A DNA stretch of 64,000 nucleotides, taken from contig JAKLPS010000024.1 in assembly GCA_022013695.1 (NCBI GenBank), positions 1 through 64,000 of the forward strand, written 5' to 3'. How positions within the stretch are numbered: position 1 is the first letter of the stretch; every line of letters starts with the position of its first letter. The position numbers and the translations under genes are program-made. The stretch comes from Weeksellaceae bacterium. Lineage in GTDB: Bacteria; Bacteroidota; Bacteroidia; Flavobacteriales; Weeksellaceae. A model generated the notes under the pieces. The model was not told the origin of the DNA. It saw only the letters and a program-made list of their open reading frames with translations, and ran no database searches. Positions 1 to 7,264 of the stretch are shown piece by piece.

Positions 1-282
1 TGGCAATATCAGATGAAAGCCTATCAGATGCTTTTGAAAAAAAAAGGAATCGTGCAGAGTATGTCGAGAAAAGGAAACTGTCTGGACAATGCGGTGATAG
101 AGAACTTCTTCGGAACCTTAAAATCCGAGATGTTTTATACCAAGAAGTTTAGAACAATTGATGAACTTAAGAAAGAAATAAAAGAATACATCAATTATTA
201 CAACCACGACAGAATAAGACTCAATTTAAAAGGAAAGAGTCCGGTACAGTACCGAACTCTTTCCTCTAATAATATTGTTTAA
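1..282 (+). CDS. IS3-family transposase OrfB, C-terminal part (cut by window start)
   Basis: The frame is open from base 1, so the gene begins outside the window. The visible part is the end of an rve-type DDE integrase domain. The segment DNAVIENFFGTLKSE carries the third catalytic acidic residue (Glu of VIENFF) in the context usual for IS3/IS150-group OrfB proteins. It is followed by the typical tail INYYNHDRIR...SPVQYR. OrfB, normally made as an OrfAB frameshift fusion, catalyses cut-and-circularise transposition. No frameshift or stop is seen in the visible part, so the copy may be intact. The ORF track starts at an internal Met (base 13), but the reading frame upstream is clearly still coding. 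Confidence 0.93.
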   Translation, partial: WQYQMKAYQMLLKKKGIVQSMSRKGNCLDNAVIENFFGTLKSEMFYTKKFRTIDELKKEIKEYINYYNHDRIRLNLKGKSPVQYRTLSSNNIV

Positions 283-312
283 TTTTGTCTAATCTTTTGG
301 GGGCAGTCTATT
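1..312 (+). mobile_element. 3' end of an IS3/IS150-group insertion sequence
   Basis: The transposase stop at 282 is followed by the G/T-rich run TCTTTTGGGGGCAGTCTA (about 292-309). This resembles the right terminal inverted repeat of IS150-like elements, whose left ends read tagactgcccccaaaag in the complement. The left end and target duplication are outside the window, so the exact boundary (about 305-312) is an estimate. Confidence 0.6.
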
Positions 313-344
313 GCAGCGGATCTTTTCTATTTCAAAACAAATGA

Positions 345-1364
345 TTATTCTTTTATCAATTTAGTAACTTTCGTTAAATCATTGCTTTTGATTTTCAGCA
401 TATAGGTTCCCTTTGCAAGACCAGAAACGTCAAACTCATCCGCGCCTTTCAAAATTTTAACTATTCTTCCGGATATATCCAACACTTCTACACTCGTAAT
501 CTGCAATTTTTCTGGATTGTTGATTCGGAATGTTGATTTTACAGGATTTGGATAGACTTGCATTCTGTTGTCATATTGCAGCGTTTCCGTTACTCCCAAA
601 GTAGTTTTGATATATGTAATAACAAAGGGCATATCGGAAATATAGTCTGGCGCGGTAGCTGGATTTCCAGCATCCACTAGGGTGACCCAAATGTCGTTGG
701 TCAAATCATATTGCTGTGCGTTGAAACTAGGCAGTCCTCTTGAGCCAATCACTGTAACAGGTGGTAAAAATCCTGCGTTGGCCGTCACAACATTCTGCAA
801 TTGGTATTTGACCCAATAAGTACCAGCGGATAAGGTTACCGGTGTATTGGCAGTGACTTTCCAGACTTTCCTGTTGGTAAGCGGTGCCGGCACTGTTGTA
901 GGCACTTTTGAATTTGATATTCTATAAATTTTGGAGTCCACAGTTGAGGCAAATCTGTTGGTAGTATCATCTCCATAAACACTTACAGCACCAGAAACAG
1001 AAGGATTGGAACTGTAAATATTAACTCTCGCAGTATTGAAAGGTGAGGTAGTTCCTGCATAGTTGCTTTGATAAGCAAAAAAATCTATGGTGCTAATCTC
1101 CCACTTTTCATTTAAAGGAACTGTAAAATCGTCTGCCAAAAAATAACTTGCGGTGGAAGAAGAATAGGTACCTCCCCAGCCAATAGTAGTATTTGCTTCA
1201 GTGGTGTTGCCAGTATTATTCTGAAGTTCAGACCAAGTATAGCCTGCAGGTGCGGCGGCTCCGCTGTTTGAGGTAGCCCCAGTTGATAGTCCACCGTTCG
1301 CAAATGATTGTGCATAGTTGAATCCCATTATTAAAGATGCAACAAGTAGTAAAGTTTTTTTCAT
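345..1364 (-). CDS. T9SS type A sorting domain-containing secreted protein
   Basis: This 339-residue exported protein has an N-terminal signal peptide (MKKTLLLVASLIMGFNYAQS, cleavage near residue 19-22). The last ~75 residues are a Por-secretion (type IX) C-terminal domain with the hallmark VYPNPV, the VEVLDISGRIVK strand and the G-Y-L-like end KGTYMLKI. That tail directs passage through the outer membrane and cell-surface attachment or release. The central ~240 residues are rich in Ser, Thr and Asn and look beta-sandwich-like. I recognise no catalytic motif, so the cargo function is unknown. It is monocistronic, has a good promoter upstream, and lies beside an IS element. Confidence 0.9.
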   Translation of the reverse strand: MKKTLLLVASLIMGFNYAQSFANGGLSTGATSNSGAAAPAGYTWSELQNNTGNTTEANTTIGWGGTYSSSTASYFLADDFTVPLNEKWEISTIDFFAYQSNYAGTTSPFNTARVNIYSSNPSVSGAVSVYGDDTTNRFASTVDSKIYRISNSKVPTTVPAPLTNRKVWKVTANTPVTLSAGTYWVKYQLQNVVTANAGFLPPVTVIGSRGLPSFNAQQYDLTNDIWVTLVDAGNPATAPDYISDMPFVITYIKTTLGVTETLQYDNRMQVYPNPVKSTFRINNPEKLQITSVEVLDISGRIVKILKGADEFDVSGLAKGTYMLKIKSNDLTKVTKLIKE

Positions 1365-1393
1365 AATGTTTATTTTTTTAAAAATTTATTAAG

Positions 1394-1427
1394 CAAAGAT
1401 AATAATTTTTAAATATAAAATAACAAA
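1394..1427 (-). promoter_or_regulatory. Bacteroidota promoter for the T9SS protein
   Basis: Read on the minus strand, TATCTTTG (1401-1394) matches the -7 consensus TAnnTTTG. A TTTG (1427-1424) lies 22 bases upstream as the -33 element. The implied start site is about 20-25 bases before the ATG. Confidence 0.6.
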
Positions 1428-1503
1428 AAAGAGATATGATGTATTATTTATTAAAAACCATTTTCAAAAAAATTAAGTTTCTTATAGTTGGCAGCGTTTC
1501 TAC

Positions 1504-2679
1504 CTAAATTCTATTAGTTTTTCTCCTTTTCAATTCTTTGTCAATCAGACCAAGTTCTCTGCCCGTCTGGCCCGCAACCGAAGTATTTTCCTGAGCCCGT
1601 CGCGTTAGGTAAGGTACCACGTCTTTCACCGGACCATACGGGAGATATTTGGCGACATTGTAATGTTTATCAGCAAGATAATACGTGATGTTGTCGCTCA
1701 TTCCGTAAAGCTGTCCGAAATAAATATGCGGATTGTTGTGCTCAAATTGATCGTTTCTCATTCGATCGATGATCAATTCAGAAGATTTCTCGTTGTGCGT
1801 TCCGAAAAACCCAGAAATCCTGTCGATATTGGCCATCACAAAATCAATCGCAGAATTGTAGTTGTCATCAGTTGCTTCTTTGCTCGGCTGGATGGGATCG
1901 GGATATTTCATTTTAGAAGCACGTTCTCTTTCTTTCTCCATATAGGCACCGCGAACGATCTTATAACCAATGAAATAGCCCTGTTTCTTAGCTCTTTCAA
2001 GATGCTCATTCATATAATCGAGGCGGCCGATCCTGTACATTTGGAGCGTATTCCAGACGATGGGTTTTTCACGATTGTATTTTTCCATCATCTCTTCGCA
2101 AAGCTGGTCGGCTGCGTCTTGCATCCACGATTCTTCAGCATCCACCATCACTTTTTTGTCGTGCTCAAAGCAAAGTCTGCAAACTTCGTCAAAACGTTGC
2201 ACTACTCTATTCCACTCTTCTTTTTGGCTCGCTGTAAGTTCTTTTCCTTTCCCGACTTCTTCATAAATACCAATTCTACCGAACGCCGTAGGTTTGAAAA
2301 CGATAAATGGAATGGCAGGATTGCCGACAGAAAATTTTACAATATTTTTGATCTCATTGCAAACCGCGTCAAAGGTCTGCTCCTCTTCTTTTCCTTCAAT
2401 AGAGTAATCGAAGATGCTGCCCACGCCCCGCCGGAACATCTGTCGCACCACAGCCGTACTTTCTTCTCTGGTTTCGCCGCCGCAAAACTGTTCGAACAGC
2501 GTCTGCTTCACGATTTTATCAACAAAAGGGAAATGATGCTTAACGGTAAAATTAAGGAGTGAAACGCCAATATTCGTGAGCGCCGGCCGCTCGATCGCTT
2601 TGAACATCCAATATGCTTTTCTGAGCTGAGCGTCGGTTTTATCGGCAAATGCCAGCTTTGTATCATCGAAAATCCCCAT
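1504..2679 (-). CDS. Proline dehydrogenase (monofunctional, FAD-dependent)
   Basis: This 391-residue protein oxidises L-proline to pyrroline-5-carboxylate, passing electrons through FAD to the quinone pool. It is the PRODH beta/alpha-barrel only; the P5C dehydrogenase half of PutA is absent and must be encoded elsewhere. Visible signatures are the N-terminal helical segment AYWMFKAIERPAL, the barrel strands ending FIVFKPTAFGRI and VMVDAEESWMQ, and the substrate-binding double arginine YLTRRAQENTSV near residue 357. A -7-like TACTTTTG lies at 2703-2696, just upstream of the ATG. It stands alone between the T9SS gene and purH. Confidence 0.93.
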   Translation of the reverse strand: MGIFDDTKLAFADKTDAQLRKAYWMFKAIERPALTNIGVSLLNFTVKHHFPFVDKIVKQTLFEQFCGGETREESTAVVRQMFRRGVGSIFDYSIEGKEEEQTFDAVCNEIKNIVKFSVGNPAIPFIVFKPTAFGRIGIYEEVGKGKELTASQKEEWNRVVQRFDEVCRLCFEHDKKVMVDAEESWMQDAADQLCEEMMEKYNREKPIVWNTLQMYRIGRLDYMNEHLERAKKQGYFIGYKIVRGAYMEKERERASKMKYPDPIQPSKEATDDNYNSAIDFVMANIDRISGFFGTHNEKSSELIIDRMRNDQFEHNNPHIYFGQLYGMSDNITYYLADKHYNVAKYLPYGPVKDVVPYLTRRAQENTSVAGQTGRELGLIDKELKRRKTNRI

Positions 2680-2695
2680 TCTTTAAATTTTGTCC

Positions 2696-2703
2696 CAAAA
2701 GTA
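2696..2703 (-). promoter_or_regulatory. -7 element upstream of proline dehydrogenase
   Basis: TACTTTTG on the minus strand fits TAnnTTTG. No convincing -33 element is at the right distance. The start site would be about 10 bases from the ATG. Confidence 0.4.
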
Positions 2704-2830
2704 AATATAATTTGAAAGCCGACCGATTTTTATGAAGCTGAATTTTGTCCGGATTTTCCAAAAAATATTCGATATTTTTTTAAGAATTTTCACTTCGGGA
2801 AGGATCAGTAATTTAAGGATTGATTTAAAA

Positions 2831-4348
2831 TCAATGCAGAAAATGTCTCATTCCTGTGAACAGCATAGGGATTTGATGCTCGTTTGCCGCTTCTATCGAA
2901 TCGTTGTCTCTCATACTTCCGCCCGGCTGAATGATCGCTTTGATGCCTTCCTGCGCACAAAAATCGACCACATCTCTGAACGGGAAAAACGCGTCTGAAG
3001 CCAACACCAGCTCGCCGTCAAACTTCTCTTTTGCCCTTTCTATCGCTTGCTGCGTTGCCCAAATCCTGTTCACTTGTCCGCCACCGATTCCGATTGCCTG
3101 AACACCGTTTGAAACCACGATGGCATTGGATTTTACATATTTCACCACTCTTTGTGAGAATAGCAAGGCTTTTTTTTGTGCTTCTGTGGGAGCGGTTTTG
3201 GTCATTAGCCTGATATCTTCGGAGAACTGGTTGTCCGCGCTCTGCACCAGCATTCCACCGTCTATTTTTACCCAAGTTTGCTTGTCTGTGACCGGATTTT
3301 TGATTTTAATGATTCGTAGATTTTTCTTTTTTCTTAAGATTTCCAAAGCCTCATCATCGAAGTCGGTTGCCATTACGATTTCGAGGAAGGTTTTGTTCAG
3401 TTCCTCAGCCGTCTCGGCATCTACTTTATAATTCATCCCGATGATGCCTCCAAAAATCGAAACCGGATCGCATTCAAACGTTTTTACATAAGTTTCCAGA
3501 GCCGAACTTCCAACCGCAACGCCGCAAGGCGTCGAATGTTTTACGGCGCAACACGCCATTTCCTCTTTGAATTCATTCACCACTTTCCAACACAAATCCA
3601 TATCTCTCAAATTATTGAAAGACAGTTCCTTGCCTCCCAAAATTTCGAAATCTTTCATCGCGCCATTTTCGAAAGTCGAAGTATAATAAGCCGCCGTCTG
3701 ATGCGGATTTTCGCCATATCGCAAATCTGAAACCTTTTTGAAAGAGGCATTCAAATACGTTGGATATTCTTCATCCAAAAGCATTTGGGAGATTGCGGCA
3801 TCGTACGCAGCGGTCAAGTTGAAGACTTTCCCTGCGAGTTTCTTTCTGGTTTCAAACGTTGATTCGCCGTTTTCTGACATTTCTTTTTTCACGATTTCGT
3901 AGTCATTCACATCTGTTAGAACCACCACAGAATTGAAATTCTTAGCCGCAGAGCGCAACATCGAAGGGCCGCCGATGTCGATGAATTCTACTTTTTCGTC
4001 GAGCGAAATATCTTTGTTTACATTTTCAAAAAACGGATAAAGATTCACGATCACCATATCAATCAGACCAATGCCGTGCTCCCGAACCGTTTTCATATGC
4101 GCTTCGTTGGAACGGACGGCCAGCAGTCCACCGTGAACTTTGGGGTGCAAAGTTTTCACTCTGCCATCCAGCATTTCGGGAAAATCGGTTATTTCATCGA
4201 TTTGAATCGGACTTAATCCTGCGTCTTTCAGATGCTTGAAGGTGCCGCCTGTGGAGATCAATTCGTAGTTTCGTTCTTCGAGAAATCTTGCGAAATCTAC
4301 CAGACCATTTTTATCAGAAACGCTTATAAGTGCTCTCTTTTTGCTCAT
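2831..4348 (-). CDS. purH: Bifunctional AICAR transformylase / IMP cyclohydrolase
   Basis: PurH catalyses the last two steps of de novo IMP synthesis, formyl transfer to AICAR and ring closure. The 505 residues match the family length. Residues 1-~195 form the MGS-like IMP cyclohydrolase domain (ALISVSDKNGLVDFA at the start). The rest is the AICARFT domain, with RYGENPHQ and the catalytic Lys-His in AVKHSTPCGVAVG. It is the last gene of purM-purN-purH, 114 bases after purN. No terminator is obvious after its stop. Confidence 0.97.
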   Translation of the reverse strand: MSKKRALISVSDKNGLVDFARFLEERNYELISTGGTFKHLKDAGLSPIQIDEITDFPEMLDGRVKTLHPKVHGGLLAVRSNEAHMKTVREHGIGLIDMVIVNLYPFFENVNKDISLDEKVEFIDIGGPSMLRSAAKNFNSVVVLTDVNDYEIVKKEMSENGESTFETRKKLAGKVFNLTAAYDAAISQMLLDEEYPTYLNASFKKVSDLRYGENPHQTAAYYTSTFENGAMKDFEILGGKELSFNNLRDMDLCWKVVNEFKEEMACCAVKHSTPCGVAVGSSALETYVKTFECDPVSIFGGIIGMNYKVDAETAEELNKTFLEIVMATDFDDEALEILRKKKNLRIIKIKNPVTDKQTWVKIDGGMLVQSADNQFSEDIRLMTKTAPTEAQKKALLFSQRVVKYVKSNAIVVSNGVQAIGIGGGQVNRIWATQQAIERAKEKFDGELVLASDAFFPFRDVVDFCAQEGIKAIIQPGGSMRDNDSIEAANEHQIPMLFTGMRHFLH

Positions 4349-4462
4349 ACTTTTTTCTTTGATTTTTACTTTTTACAGCTTATTCAAACTGTGACTCACC
4401 GGTTCTTTCACCTCCGGATTTCTACTTTTATTGACTTAGATTTTATTTTTAATCTATTCATA

Positions 4463-5026
4463 TCATCTATTCAAAACCAAATCAATTGCTTTTGGAAAAA
4501 TATCGTATTCTACTTGATGAACTTTTTCGGCTAAAGTTTCTGGCGTGTCATTCTCATCAATTTCAAATTTTCTTTGTAGAATAATCTCGCCCTCATCGAT
4601 GCCCGACGTCACGAAATGGACCGTTGCGCCACTTTCTTTTTCACCTGCTTCAATCACTGCATTGTGAACGTGATGTCCCCACATGCCTTTGCCGCCGAAT
4701 TTTGGCAATAAGGCCGGATGAATATTGATGATTTTGCCCTTCCATTTTTCGCAGAATTCTGGTTTCAGAATGGATAAAAAACCGGCAAGCACAATCAAAT
4801 CGGTATTTTGCGGGATGGCTTTATCAAGTTCTTGCGAAAAATTTTTTCCTCTTTTTATCAATCGGGTCGGAATGCGATGCTTTTCGGCTCTTTGCAGTCC
4901 GTAACATTCTCGGTCAGCAATGACCTGGATGATTCTTGCCTTTCTAATTTCGCCGCTATCAATACAATCGATAATGCGTTGAAGGTTGGTTCCCGAGCCT
5001 GAAATTAAAATGGTAATGTTCTTCAT
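4463..5026 (-). CDS. purN: Phosphoribosylglycinamide formyltransferase
   Basis: This is a 187-residue GART enzyme that uses 10-formyl-THF to formylate GAR in purine synthesis. The phosphate-binding start ISGSGTNLQRIID, the catalytic NIHPALLPKFGG (Asn and His) and HFVTSGIDEGEII (Asp) are all present. The length is normal for the short bacterial enzyme. It lies 75 bases after purM and 114 before purH on the same strand. Those gaps are wide for an operon, but no promoter or terminator is apparent in them. Confidence 0.97.
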   Translation of the reverse strand: MKNITILISGSGTNLQRIIDCIDSGEIRKARIIQVIADRECYGLQRAEKHRIPTRLIKRGKNFSQELDKAIPQNTDLIVLAGFLSILKPEFCEKWKGKIINIHPALLPKFGGKGMWGHHVHNAVIEAGEKESGATVHFVTSGIDEGEIILQRKFEIDENDTPETLAEKVHQVEYDIFPKAIDLVLNR

Positions 5027-5101
5027 TAAATTAATGTAACAATGTATCAGTTTAACAATTTAACAATGAATTAATGGGTACCCTGATACAATATTAAATT
5101 G

Positions 5102-6094
5102 TTAGATTGATAATTTTATTTTCTCTCTTCCTTCTGTAATTTCTCCTACTTCATAGGCATCTTCTAAAAGATCGAGAATTTTTTCGCTATGCTCGGCGTC
5201 TGCTACCAAAACCATTCCCACACCCATATTGAAGGTGCCAAACATCTCTTGACGGGCGATATTTCCACGTTTTTCCAGTTCCAGCATTATGGTCGGGATT
5301 TTTATTTTAGAAGCATCGATTGTGGCGCAAAGGCCTTCCGGAATGATTCTTGGAACGTTTTCGTACAATCCGCCGCCGGTGATATGCGCTATTCCGCAGA
5401 GGGGCGCCTCTTCCAGAACTTTGTGAATGTCCTGATAATACAATCTGGTAGGCACCAAGAGTGTTTCGTACAAAGGCTTTCCTTCAAATTCTTCTTCAAA
5501 ATCTGAGAATATTTTCCTGACCAAAGAAAATCCGTTGGAATGAAAGCCTGAACTTGGGATCACAATGATCTTATTTCCTTTTTGAATCTTGGAGCCGTCG
5601 ATGATTTGGTCTTTTTCCACGATGCCCACGCAGAATCCCGCAACATCATAATCACCGGGTTGATACATTCCCGGCATTTCAGCCGTTTCGCCACCGATTA
5701 AGGCACAGTTGTTGTCTTTGCAGGCTTTTACCATTCCCAAAACGATCTGAGCCGCAATTTCTGAATCGAGCTTTCCGCAAGCCAGATAATCCAGAAAAAA
5801 CAGGGGTTTTGCGCCGTGGCAGAGAATATCGTTGGCGCACATCGCGAAACAATCGATGCCGATAGAATCGTATTGCTTGGTGTCCAAAGCGATTTTCAAC
5901 TTGGTGCCAACGCCATCGGTTCCGGAAACCAAAACTGGGTTTTTGTAGCCCGCAATTTCGTAGAAAGCGCCAAAGCTGCCCAGCGAATTGAGGACGTTTT
6001 TATTATGCGTTTCGGCCACGGCAGATTTGATTTTATCTACGGTTTTGTAGCCTTCTTCTTTATCGACTCCGGCAGATTTGTAGGTATTGCTCAT
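5102..6094 (-). CDS. purM: Phosphoribosylformylglycinamidine cyclo-ligase (AIR synthetase)
   Basis: This 330-residue ATP-dependent enzyme closes the imidazole ring to form AIR. PurM-family motifs are intact: GTDGVGTKLKIA, the NDILCHGAKPLFFLDY segment, GGETAEMPGMY and the Gly-rich HITGGGLYENVPRI. It is the first structural gene of purM-purN-purH. A terminator lies 63 bases upstream of its ATG on the same strand and a leader ORF overlaps that terminator. I see no TAnnTTTG promoter between terminator and ATG, so expression probably needs read-through from the promoter at 6296-6328. Confidence 0.97.
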   Translation of the reverse strand: MSNTYKSAGVDKEEGYKTVDKIKSAVAETHNKNVLNSLGSFGAFYEIAGYKNPVLVSGTDGVGTKLKIALDTKQYDSIGIDCFAMCANDILCHGAKPLFFLDYLACGKLDSEIAAQIVLGMVKACKDNNCALIGGETAEMPGMYQPGDYDVAGFCVGIVEKDQIIDGSKIQKGNKIIVIPSSGFHSNGFSLVRKIFSDFEEEFEGKPLYETLLVPTRLYYQDIHKVLEEAPLCGIAHITGGGLYENVPRIIPEGLCATIDASKIKIPTIMLELEKRGNIARQEMFGTFNMGVGMVLVADAEHSEKILDLLEDAYEVGEITEGREKIKLSI

Positions 6095-6156
6095 TTTAAT
6101 TTTTTGATCGGATTAAAGGCCGATAGTATTCATTTTTCAGCGGTCAATAGTCAAAC

Positions 6157-6188
6157 AAAAAAAGCCGACAATCGTAGAGATTATCGGC
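6157..6188 (-). terminator. Intrinsic terminator / attenuator before purM
   Basis: On the minus strand the RNA folds as GCCGAUAAUC / GAUUGUCGGC, ten pairs with one G-U, around a 5-base loop, followed by U7. It lies inside the leader of purM, and its 5' arm contains the UAA stop codon of the leader ORF. It is therefore either the terminator of a tiny gene or an attenuator controlling purMNH. Confidence 0.8.
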
Positions 6189-6279
6189 CGCTATTTTTTT
6201 TCACAAATTCAGAGGTGTTTTTGCAATTCTCTTGGCAAGAATTAGGAAATTTCTCTATCTGAACTTGTTGAATTTTCAT
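6181..6279 (-). CDS. Putative 32-residue leader ORF of the pur operon
   Basis: This ORF is too short for the ORF track. ATG at 6279 begins MKIQQVQIEKFPNSCQENCK and the frame ends ...KKNSGR-stop. The UAA (6183-6181) lies inside the 5' arm of the terminator at 6188-6157. The codon run for Lys-Lys-Asn is an A8 tract (6201-6194) immediately before the hairpin. Four Gln codons are present, which is suggestive at most, since glutamine is a purine precursor. The start is about 10 bases from the predicted transcription start. It could be a regulatory leader peptide, or a chance ORF in front of a terminator. Translation has not been shown. Confidence 0.5.
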   Translation of the reverse strand: MKIQQVQIEKFPNSCQENCKNTSEFVKKNSGR

Positions 6280-6295
6280 TATCCTTATTTGATGA

Positions 6296-6328
6296 CAAAG
6301 TTATGCATTCTGACAATAACATTCCAAA
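6296..6328 (-). promoter_or_regulatory. Promoter of the pur leader / purMNH
   Basis: On the minus strand TTTG (6328-6325), 21 bases, then TAACTTTG (6303-6296) matches the Bacteroidota -33/-7 consensus. The start site should fall near 6290, giving a ~195-base leader before purM that contains the leader ORF and the terminator. Confidence 0.7.
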
Positions 6329-6331
6329 GGC

Positions 6332-6577
6332 TTACCGAAAAAAGTTTTTAACAAGCTCCAATTTTTCTTCGAATTCGGCTTTCTTTTCCTGGTCCGAAAT
6401 CCCTTTTTCCGTATCAAAACTGTCTTTGAATTTCGGTAAAACAAAGCTTTGCATGATTTGCGCTCCGCCAAAAGGGTCTATTGCTTCCAAAGCAGCAAGC
6501 ACATTTTTGCCGCCGCCTGGGGCGGTTGCCGTTGCTAACAGGAACACTGGCTTCTCACCAAAATTTTGAACTGCAAA
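6332..6577 (-). pseudogene. NADPH-dependent FMN reductase, C-terminal remnant
   Basis: The frame encodes the last ~80 residues of an NADPH-dependent FMN reductase (flavodoxin-like, normally ~180 residues), with GEKPVFLLATATAPGGGKNV followed by FGGAQIMQSFVLPKF. The homology-like frame runs upstream of the GTG used in the ORF track for about ten codons (FAVQNFGEKP) and then hits TAA at 6580-6578. The N-terminal FMN-phosphate loop and substrate half are missing and I do not find them nearby. It is most likely a 5'-deleted gene. A short functional product from GTG 6547 cannot be excluded but would lack the FMN site. Confidence 0.7.
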
Positions 6578-6721
6578 TTAAAAAAAAACTCGATGTCAGA
6601 TAGAATTAAACATAGATATTTTTTTTTGCTACACGACTTCACAAAAGCTTGGTCTGCAAATTGATGTGGAAAAATTAGACAATTCTTAATATGCATTTAA
6701 AACTTAACCAATTAATCAATC

Positions 6722-7102
6722 ATGGTTTTTAATAAAAATTTTTCGAAAACAAGTAGTCATACAATTTATCCAATCTATAATGAAGAGGCGGAAAAGGCAG
6801 ATTACGTTGATCCTTATAATGACAGCCCTTATCTGATAAGTTCTCTACAGAAATTGAGAAAAAAAACCAGTTGCAAGAAAAAAAGAAAAATCATCAAAGA
6901 ATTTTTGGAAAATTACGAAGATGAAATAGCACAAAAACCGGCAACCAATATTTCGACAAAAATTGATGACCGGAAAATAACTTCCTCATTTGCAGACTAT
7001 GCCAGAGCATCGTATAACAAAGTTTTGAAAGACTTGGAAAATATTCAAACGCTGCTCGACCGACTGGATGTGAACGAGCCCGATACCATCAAAATAATTT
7101 AA
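6722..7102 (+). CDS. Hypothetical Lys-rich protein
   Basis: This is a 126-residue soluble protein I do not recognise. It has no signal peptide or membrane span. The middle is strongly basic (KLRKKTSCKKKRKIIKEF) and the C-terminal third is predicted helical (NKVLKDLENIQTLLDRLD), which could form a short coiled coil. It stands alone on the plus strand between the flavin reductase remnant and the GH3 gene. Codon use looks like its neighbours, which supports it being a real gene. Function unknown. Confidence 0.6.
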   Translation: MVFNKNFSKTSSHTIYPIYNEEAEKADYVDPYNDSPYLISSLQKLRKKTSCKKKRKIIKEFLENYEDEIAQKPATNISTKIDDRKITSSFADYARASYNKVLKDLENIQTLLDRLDVNEPDTIKII

Positions 7103-7232
7103 TACCGTTTCTTGGTTTTTCCTGAAATAATGAGTCTGAAACTTATCAGATTTTTGTTTTAACTATTCTAAAAACATGTCAAGGTTTGCATAAAATTTTC
7201 TATTTTCTCACAGCGAGATAATAAAGTTTTAT

Positions 7233-7240
7233 TACATTTG
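7233..7240 (+). promoter_or_regulatory. -7 element upstream of the GH3 gene
   Basis: TACATTTG matches TAnnTTTG and lies 24 bases before the ATG. No clear -33 box is visible at 17-23 bases. Confidence 0.45.
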
Positions 7241-7264
7241 TGAATACCCATTAAAAAAAGTTTT

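Noticed and set aside
1663-2562. 299-codon ORF antisense to proline dehydrogenase
   Set aside because: It is fully covered by a clear PRODH gene on the other strand, and its composition (Phe- and His-rich) is typical of a shadow ORF.
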